Shown: positions 55,101 through 64,000 of the stretch, one piece after another | Layout of the letters: each line of letters begins with the position of its first letter | Numbering within the stretch: position 1 is the first letter of the stretch | DNA from: Acanthococcus lagerstroemiae | Lineage: Eukaryota; Arthropoda; Insecta; Hemiptera; Eriococcidae | NCBI GenBank assembly: GCA_031841125.1 | Contig: CM063109.1 | Location: forward strand, 7,354,321 to 7,418,320 | Length of the DNA: 64,000 bases | Reading direction: 5' to 3' | Made by a program: the position numbers and the translations under genes | The notes under the pieces: model-generated | Told to the model about the DNA's origin: nothing | Database searches by the model: none | What the model saw: the letters and a program-made list of their open reading frames with translations, nothing else

Positions 55101-58100
55101 ATTTGGCTGTCGGCAAATTTTGAAATTATTCATTTATGCTCGTTTGTTTATTTGTTTTTGTTTTTTCAATTAAATATATTTTGATTAAAAAATCGGTAAA
55201 ATTTCAAATTTAAAAAAAAATTTTGTCGGCGAATTTTCCTTTTTCAACCTCCCCTCAAACTGCAGTCAAGTTTCATCTCTTGAAGACAATGTGCAAATTT
55301 CTCACGCGCATTCGCGCATTCGAAAGATGAAAACTTGTTGAAGCCTGTAAGACACTTGTAGACTTGTTTAGGACTTGCTACTTCTTTTGATGACTCATTT
55401 ACGACTTCTGAAACTCAATCTTTCACATTTGTTTTGAATTTCTTGAAAGTAGCATGCTCGTTTTAAATTCGATGAGACTTTGATATCCATGAAGCGATTT
55501 GATTTCAATTTCTTTCCTCGAAGAGGGAAGGAGGTGGTGCAATGGCCTCTTCTCCCCTACTGCCAGCAACACATAAAAATGATCTAAAAAAAAAAACACA
55601 ATGTTTTACTATTTTAGAGGGTTCAGTGTAATGTAAATTGATTCTATCGATTCCAGATAATTACAAAAGAAGCATTTTGCGACCAGATCTTCAAATACCC
55701 TGCGGCAAGGCAAGATCCTAATACAGGGAGAACTTATAATGGAGTTTTAGTACGTTCATTACTTTTGCTTTATTTTCAGTTTGGTGCGGGTCCATTTGTT
55801 TCAGAGATTTTAACTGCACAATGATTTCAGGTGAAAGACCCGTACGAATGGTTGGAGGATATAAAGAGTGAAGAAACTAAGCAGTTCGTTAAATTACAAA
55901 ATGATACATTTGCAAACTACATCAAGGACGTACCTTCTCGTGAAACCATCAATTCTGTCGCAACACAGTTATGGACCCTCCCCACAAACGGCATACTTGT
56001 TCAAGCCGCGACAAATCTTTTCGTATCTTACAGAAATACTGGCTCACAACCTCAGAAGTGGGTTTCCCATGCTATTCTGTTAATTTGTCACACCATGTTA
56101 ATATATTGAAATACATCTAATATTATGTTATTTACAGCGTGATGTACAGCCAGAATACTATTGATTCAGAACCGACACTGTTTTTCGATCCGAATTCGCT
56201 TAGCCCTGACGGGTCGAAATCTTTGGGCAACTCTTGGTTCACACTCGATGGTGTAATTTGGGCTTATCAGATATGCTCCCCAGATGACTGGTGCGACATA
56301 CACATTAAAAATTTGAAAACAGGTATGCAAACCACGAATTAAAAGCGGAAACATCTGCTATTCACGTGTTAGAATTAAAATGAACATTTTTTCGAATTTT
56401 CAATTCAAATGATTCAAATTTAATTTTAAACTAGAAGCTTTTAAGCATCAAGCCAGCTAGACAAATTCTATAGGGTTCGAACGAAGACGATTCGCCACTT
56501 GTATATACCCTCGATAGAGAAGCTTTTCCACGACTTTTTGTATTTTATACAAGATTCAATGGACTCTGCGGCGTTTAGGGGGTTCCAACGTGGAGTCGCT
56601 AAGCAAAGGAGTTACATGAAAAACAGAAAGACGAATGCATGTAAAGGGCGCGTATATTAAAACGAAAGAGAAAAAAAATCAAAACATCAAGAGCTAGAAC
56701 GTATAATGTAGATTGAGACTGTATCGAAAATCGAATGCCGAAGTTTAACTCGAACTTGATACCTGAAACTAATGATCCAGTCTGGCCATCAAAGGAAAGA
56801 AGAATTGGTGGACAACTAAAAACAATGACAATGGGTAAGAAGAAAAATATAGTACTGAAAAGGCCATGCACCGGATGAAGGTATAGAAATGCAGGAGACA
56901 AAGGCGTTTGGATCGAACAACACAGGACACATGGTCAGGCTGGACGACTGGACTTCAAATATACAATATATGTGACTGGCTCGGAAGAGAGGAGGCTTAT
57001 GTCTAAAATCAAGTTTTTGAGAAAAACACATTTGAAGTTTGGTAACACTGTATCGTTAAGCATGTGGTTGTTTGTACAGCAGGTTATGCCTTCGGAATCG
57101 TGTTGTATGACATCTGTGAGTGTAAGTAAAATGTCGGAGTGGTCAGCCAAGTGCACGCGTTCAACAGTGGGGAGTGGGAGGAAGTGGAGAGAAAGTGCTA
57201 TAGTCGATCATAGTTTCTTATTTAAAAATTCTGTAATATTTCTAAATGGGGAAACTCACCTAGATTGTCCTTTTTTCAGAACCACTCATTTTGTGAGAAA
57301 AATCACGCACATAGTCGTTAACCTTCTTTCTTATAAATTACCCGGTTTTTTTCTTCTTTTTTTTCCTTTTTTTTCCCTACAACTATCAATTTTTAAATGC
57401 TTGTACAGCCATGAGAAATAGGTTTTTTGAGTTTGGGCGAACGGGTGTGGATGCTTCTTAGGATCGAGAATATGAATCTGCAAAAACCCCAAAATCAATT
57501 TTTTTTTTGACGTAAGCCCCATTTCTTTTGAGCCGGTCACATATATACATTAGCAAGGGGAGGACCACCGCAGGACCTTATTTTTATATGTATTCGGACT
57601 CTGCACCATTCAACAGGAAAATAAGTGACATCTACCGGATTTTATGAGAATAACTAGTTCTAACCGGGATAAGTATCTTATTTTCAATGTTGCGAATCAG
57701 ATTTATTTGTATAATTTCAGTTTGCGTGGTGTAATAATTCAGATTTCAATACGCTCTCCTGTAACAAGCATTATTTTTGTAATATTTAGTAAACAAACAA
57801 GGTCCGGTGTTTGCAAATTCTTATTTATTATTTCATTATTTGTGAAGCAATGCGTGAAAAGGGCCCTTGTGGTGATCATGAAATTTTAAGTTTGCGAGTT
57901 TGGTACCACTGATTGGCAAGGTCTATAAAATTTGAGGTTGCTTCCACACTTATCGGGCTTTGTAATGCGGTATTCTTTAGTCTGTAGACCTTGGAATTTG
58001 GTGGTACTGGACTCGCATACTCAAAATTTTAAATCACCACAATGGCCCTTTTCACAAAACGCGTCACATTTATTATAAAATATGAACTGATGAAACACTT

Positions 58101-61100
58101 CGACACTTCAAAATGCGATAGCACAGAAAAACCCTAGACGCTACACGCACATCATGGAAGTTTAAGGCTTCAAACTGTGAAGCTGCAGACTGCAATCACA
58201 CAGCAGACTTTGAACAACACTGAACATACTAAAATAGATTTCCATTTTCTGTTTAATTCGTTCCAAGCAGCAAGCAGAAATCACACACTCTACCTTTACA
58301 AGACAAATAAATTCAAAGGATATAAATCCAAAGAATTTTAAAACTCACGAGTTTCAATGAATAAGAACTAATAACTGCTGATAACAATTCAAAGAGGGAC
58401 AGGAATTTTGTTTCAATTCAAATAAATGAGGAATTTTACTTCAATTCAAATAAAGTCGTGTTCTCGCTTCAGAAAACGCACATAAATGTGTTCTCTCTGT
58501 CCTCTTTACAATGTTTATAAGATATAAAGACATTAGCTCCACTCCTGGTCACATAACGCGTGACATATTCATGAACTGTTCAAATGCGAGATAAAGATAA
58601 TCTTTCATTTGAAAAACAAAACGTGATCTGCCAATTATTTATTCACGTTTTCCGTTAATTCCGCTACTCGCTACACAATTATAATGGAAGTTCAAATTTG
58701 TGGTTGAAGGCATGTTGACGTTTTTGGATGATTTGTCGTTCCTGATAACAAAAAGACAGAGGTAAATACTCAAAGGAGAAATGAAATATTAGTGAAAGAA
58801 CTGAAACAGAATACCAAAATTACAACTTGATACTGGTAATAACATATTTATGAGACATAACTCACATCGCATTATTCCTCGGAATATATTTCCTGATATG
58901 AGTACAACAGAATGTTGCATGTACTTGGTTTGAGTCAAATACGTTATACACTAATTCAACTGAGAACCAATTTCATGCAAACAAACAATAGGTACACTTA
59001 TTTCTTCTAAATCCAGTTAATATCTTCAGGAAATAGTTCCTTTTGTAGAAAAGTACCAGTCGCACAATACTGTCATAAGTAAAATACGAAATTACAAATT
59101 AAAACGTAAACAAGTTGCATTTGTAAATCAAATAATCCAAAGCGTAACAGAGAGGATACATTCATAATAGTAAACTGACTTAATCGATAAATGGCAGTAG
59201 TTGACAGAGAACGCAACTGAGCTGAAACTGAACTATGAGCTGTAAACAACTCAGTCGTATTTAATGGAGGAAAAGTAATGAATATTCGATTGCAATAGGG
59301 AGCTTGAAGCGCTGCGCGCGGGCAAACACCCTAAAAAAACAAAATTTGAATGCAGGAGACAACTAAATAAGGCAATATTTGAACTAACCCATTATGACGA
59401 GAATCAATTTTATCCCGGCTAGACTTATCACAGTACACGAATATAATAAACTTTTGACTATCTATATGGTCGAAGAATATATAGACATTAATAACGCTAG
59501 CGCTGCAGCGTGATAGGTACTCTTGTGCCGAGTCCGAATTTTACACACTGCATAAGAGTGAAGAAAATATTATTGAAAGAACCGTTATTTGGACGCTGTT
59601 CATAGCAAAAGGGAACCAATTAGCAAAATCCGCTTTTTGAGAACACGTGATTCGAAGTTCAACAGCCATGTAGAAACTATATGGCATTGCGTTTACTGAT
59701 AAGCTTTTTTCAACGTGAGTACACATTTTTGAATCGGGGACCCAATTTTGAAAAATTATATTTTTTACGCTCTTTCTAACAATACTAATAACTCATTTTG
59801 TTTACAAATGTTAGTTGGTTCCCTTTTGTTGAAAAACGTTTATTTATTCTGACTTTAGGCCAGAAGTATTCGGAAGTTTTAACAAACACACACGGAACCG
59901 ATCCACTGGTAGTGCTGCTCGATAACCAAACACTGCTTTACGTGGTATGTTTGTAACATTATTATTTCAACAGTATTCAGCTTACCATTAAGAAAGTGGC
60001 ATTAAAGCTTTCCTTCTGTATATTGAACGTATCTAGTGGTACAAAGTTGGGCAGCGTAACTACCCCTGAAATGAACAAGCGAAATGAAATTTCAAACTGA
60101 AAAAGCTCTCGCAATTACTAGTAGTTGTAACGTGGTACGGGATTTCAAGAATTCACCTCCAGAACTGTTCATGTAGGATAAGGAAGAAAGGGTTTTCCAC
60201 ACGCACCTAATAATATTTCTCTTCGGCCACAACCAAATCGTCCGCACTTGTTTTCGCCTACTTTAACTAGAAGCGGAAATGAAGTGATATTTGCGGAGGA
60301 AAAACCGCAGAATGATCACTTTTTTCTAGAAATGGAAGAATTAAAGTAAAAGTTAAATTCTGTGGTGTGGAGATCTCCGGAAATTTCGAAATTTTCTATT
60401 CCTCTTTCTACTTCAAGAACTCCACCATCGGCTGCCTCTTCTCTTTCCTATCTTTTCTGCAACCAATCTTTGAATTCACATCGATTCTTCTGTATTACGC
60501 ATAAAATCACTTGTCCCCATCTCAATGCTCTCCAATCTTTTGATTTTCAGCATTCATCTTGCTTCTTATTCTTGCCTTCTCCGACTAGAGTCAGCATATT
60601 ATCACAGCAACTCTTTCAAAATCTATTTATAAACTGATTTAAGAAGAATAAAAAGAAGATAGATAAGCTTCCTGAGAGTTCTTGATGTATTTGACCACGC
60701 TAAGCCTCTGAAGTAGTACAACAGATACCTACCTTAAATTAAGAAACATTTTATAATTCCAAAAAAATTATAATTTTTGGCCTAATATTTCAGGGCTACA
60801 CCGATAAGGAGGGGAAACAAGGCACACAAGGAAGAATATTTCATCATACCATTGGTACACCACAAACACAAGACTTCGTCGTTGTTGAATTTCCAAAAAC
60901 GCCAGACGACAGCGTGTATGTTATGCATGTTATTATTGCAAACGCAGGCTGTATCTTAAATAACTTCTACCCCCGAGAGAAATCTGCTGCATTCTGATCC
61001 AGATAAACAAAGAAATACCTAATTAGTCAGACCGACAGAGAGGTATAGTGACTCGCTATCTAGACAAGCAACCGGAGACAAAAACAAATGGCAGGTAGTC

Positions 61101-64000
61101 GGACCAACAGAAATACACAGTCTCCAGTAGAGTAAAAAATGGAGCCGAAAATCGAGATTCAGGATTCACGAGCCAGGATTTTTTCAGCTGTATATCATAT
61201 CCTATATGTAGTGCTAAAAAGACACAAAAAGTTAAAATATCTTCGGATCTTTGAATCCTGCATATATATCATAATATCTTTTTCATTTTGTCAGTCTGGT
61301 TAGTTCACTAACTGACTAATAGGTCTACTTACTTGCTATTTTGAGGATATCCTCAACTTTTGATCAATCTATTAAAATTTCCAAACTCTGACGGAGGTTT
61401 GGGAGCAAGCTGCGTCCCCCCCCCCGTTCACCCCTTGAGTGTTCTATATTTCATCCAATTTCTGATGTCTTTAATAAGGACATTCTAGAAACTTGCACCA
61501 GCACGAAGAACAAATCAGTATATCTACATGCAAGATATGTTGGAACGCATGCCAAAAAGGCTTCCTAGACACCGCACTCCTGGTCCTGGGAATTACATTT
61601 TCGTGTATTGCATCAGTAACCAGAGGAAGCGTAATTACGTTTTCAAGGCTACTAAATTCATTTTTCGTACCTGCTTCTAACTTACGATTTGGGTCCTTCT
61701 TGTGGCAGACGAGGGTCAAAAATTGCACTACTATAGTATGTGGGTATCTTTCCTTAGCTTCTTTGAGTCGTGGAATTTGGTTTAAAAATTCATCTCGAGA
61801 GATACCTGGCGGGCCAGAAACAGGAAAAAATTTCTATCGTTTCTTGGACTTTGGGGGTCGTGGAATTCGGTTTCGACGTTACTTTCTAATTGCCATGAAA
61901 ACTGCAGAATCTGAGTGAGGGGACGAGGCGTAAATTAGGAAAAAAGGCACTGGTAAGGGATGGTTTGAGGACGCAGAATTCAATTCTGACACTGATTTAC
62001 AAATACAGTGGAACCTCCATTAGTCGAAACTATATAACTCGAAAAACTCTTTAAGTCAAACTAAAACTGCTTTCCCTTGAATCTCTCATAACACTCAATG
62101 TAAAATTAAACTCATTAAGTCAAAATGTTGTAGTCATAACTCGAAATGAAAATTCTGTGCCGTGAGAGGGAGTAGACTCTATAAGTCGACCGTTGTCATA
62201 CATTAGACTCTACAACTCGAAACATGACGTGGAAAAGACTCTATAAGTCGACCGTTGTCGTAAAATTAAAATGTATAACTCAAAAAATGATATGAAAAAT
62301 AAACAGGTACACATCTTTGTGCTTTATGTCAACGCAGGACTGTATGAGGAAGAGGAAAAAAACTTTGTAACTCGGAAATGTAAAAATACTGATCTCTAAC
62401 TCGAAACTATTCAACTCATAAAACTGTGTAAGTGATTTCCCTTCAATTTCGACTTATGGAGGTTCCACTATACCATGAAAATGAAGGAACCCGGGCAGGA
62501 GGAGATATGTGAAAACTTCCGTAAGTTCGAAATATGTATCGTTCCTTCAGTTTTCGAGGACGCAGAATTCGTTTTTTTCTGCCTCGATTTTCAGCTATCA
62601 TGGAAATTGAATATCCAGGAAGAGATAGAAGCGGAAATTCGATCAAGTTCAAAATATTTAAATTAATTCAAATAGCGTATTAGAAGACTGGTGATGGAGG
62701 TAATCCACTAACGAGGAAACTATTCAAAAATCTAGACTATCTTTGGATAAATGTATGTATTAGATAATGGGAATGCGGTTCAGCAAAGAGAAAAAAGTAC
62801 GCGGCCGAAAATTTACAATTAACTATAGAACATCAGCCGAGAAATGTTGTCCTCTGTCACAGATTATATGTACCGAATGTTGATGTTATCATTGCAGGAA
62901 ATTTAAAATGAGCCCTGATTTCTTATACCTAATCATCTATACATCCTCGCCGTCTGCTTCGGGTAATTCAGTCTACATTGGTGACTTAACAAAATCAAAT
63001 GGTCAAATCACGGCACAAATTGATCCAATCATCACGCTTGTAAAAGAACAAGATAGTACGTTCACGGTAAGTGTTTGAAGGTATAATAATTTATATACAG
63101 ATACGTAGTACAGCAGATGTACCAACTGCAGCCTAGGAGAATTGATTTCTAATTTGAAAGGCGAATTAAAAATTCAGTAAGTCATCTATTTATTTAAGAA
63201 ATAACAAGGCAGCAACTTTCAAGCACTTGGGAATAGGAAAATAAATAAATAGGTAGTTCAAAAAATAGAATAAGTGTTTTTAACTTGAAAACTTTTTGTC
63301 TAATTTGGCGATCTAGGATTCTATTATAAGTAGGTATAGAGCAAGTATACCTAATGTGGCTACTTTCAACCATTATTTGGTCACTTGCTTTAGCATTATT
63401 TTGATATTGGTCAGCCTCATCTGAGCTTACCCACTATAGGTCAGCTATTTGCACATATATCAATAGGTGCATCTAAGCTTACACTCTTACCAAATAATAT
63501 TCTCACGAGTAATTTTAATGCAGTATGTAGCGAATAAGCAGACATTATTTTATTTCTTCACTAACCAAAACGCACCCAACGGCAAAGTAGTCACAGTGGA
63601 TTTAGCGAAGCCGAACAACTGGCAAACTTTGATCGAAGAAAATGAGACAGACATACTGGAAATGGTGACCGCGGTTAACAAAGATCAATTGGTTGCTCAA
63701 TACAGACGGTATGGTCGGGTAGGTTATCAAATAATCACCCTTACTTTAATATTAAAAAAATATAATACTACCGAGGACTTCGTTAAATTAATAGAATGCA
63801 TTCTGCTATTCAAATTCTGGAGCAAACTCCATAAGTGAGTTATTGCAAATCTCGGTACATGTACGAGTAGTTATTTTAATTGCATGTTTTTTTCAGTCGA
63901 TATTGCAGTTACGTTGCCTTAAGACTGGTAAACTGATCTATACCCTCTTCGAAGGCTTGGGCACAATTATGGACTTCAGCGGCGACATATACTTTAAAGA
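52142..64000 (+). CDS. Secreted prolyl oligopeptidase-like gene, copy 2, 5' part
   Basis: Exons: 52142-52192, 55657-55749, 55831-56057, 56138-56322, 59859-59944, 60794-60915, 62898-63066, 63524-63718 and 63897 to the window end. They match copy 1 exon by exon, in the same phases, and give the first 410 or so residues: signal peptide, S9A N-terminal segment and most of the beta-propeller. The clearest protein change is at residues 60-62, NRK to KSE, in the helix after VKDPYEWLEDI. The catalytic domain is not in the window, so whether it too lacks the triad is unknown. Introns are nearly identical to copy 1 from 27.6 kb on. Confidence 0.85.
52770..54185. other. Copy-2-specific sequence in intron 1
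   Basis: About 1.4 kb without match in unit 1, lying between TTTTTCAGCTTCGTAGCT and AAGTTTTGAAATTGTTCATT. Either inserted in copy 2 or deleted from copy 1. No transposase or clear terminal repeats seen. Confidence 0.6.
54150..55280 (+). repeat. Two copies of the dispersed GTCGGCAAATTTT repeat
   Basis: Copies at about 54150-54420 and 55070-55280, matching those at 26165-26400 and 27080-27325 in unit 1. They flank a T-tract at 54837-54858. Confidence 0.6.
57842..58067. mobile_element. Palindromic MITE in intron 4, copy 2
   Basis: Counterpart of 29871-30097, nearly identical. Confidence 0.7.
61535..61710 (-). repeat. Ancient copy of the R1-like 3' region, copy 2
   Basis: Counterpart of 33565-33740 in the duplicated intron 6. 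Confidence 0.65.
62006..62470. mobile_element. pogo/Tigger-like MITE, copy 2
   Basis: Counterpart of 34036-34499, with CAGTGGAACCTCC and GGAGGTTCCACT ends and TA flanks. Confidence 0.75.

Larger units (their letters stand above)
51163..64000 (+). repeat. Segmental duplication, unit 2 (cut by window end)
   Basis: Direct copy of 24410 to about 36030. It differs from unit 1 by lacking the 170-bp AT-rich stretch of intron 1 and by having about 1.4 kb more near 52770-54185. Its right end lies outside the window. Confidence 0.93.

Overview
The window is nuclear DNA of an animal, most likely an insect or other arthropod. It is AT-rich with spliced genes of many short GT-AG exons, abundant DNA transposons and MITEs, an R1-clade non-LTR retrotransposon and an integrated virus-like Polinton. 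The lineage call is inference. I saw no rRNA gene, functional tRNA gene, CRISPR array or bacterial operon.

1-8.4 kb: the virion half of a Polinton/Maverick (adintovirus-like) element, all on the minus strand. In transcription order from right to left: FtsK/HerA-type packaging ATPase, a small conserved 112-aa protein, a 268-aa conserved protein, a DDE integrase with a C-terminal chromodomain, a penton-like minor capsid protein, a very basic virion protein, the hexon-like major capsid protein, an RNase H-fold-like protein and an adenovirus-type cysteine protease. All nine reading frames are open. No DNA polymerase B and no terminal repeats are visible, so the element probably continues left of base 1.

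8.4-24.3 kb: a transposon graveyard. It holds a 1.2-kb fold-back repeat, the end of a non-LTR reverse transcriptase split by a 3' fragment of another retroelement (9-bp target duplication), a 2.0-kb 5'-truncated R1-like element with a 14-bp target duplication and broken reverse transcriptase, a Ginger-like DNA transposon relic (4-bp TATC duplication), several palindromic MITEs, tandem repeats and an imperfect palindrome of about 5 kb. One small two-exon coiled-coil gene candidate lies on the minus strand at 17.8-18.5 kb.

24.4-64 kb: a direct segmental duplication with a period of about 27-28 kb. Each unit carries the last exon of an unidentified gene, then about 350 bp with a duplicated core promoter, then a 16-exon gene for a secreted protein of the prolyl oligopeptidase (PREP, S9A) family. 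Copy 1 is complete (25393-41743, 726 aa). Copy 2 (from 52142) runs off the window in exon 9. In copy 1 the fold is kept and the frame is open across all 16 exons, but the Ser and His of the catalytic triad are gone and the Asp region is altered, so it looks like a secreted pseudoenzyme. Between the copies lie a THAP-domain gene candidate, a 1.2-kb minisatellite and a mariner relic. A SINE, hAT-type MITE and smaller MITE are nested inside an intron of copy 1.
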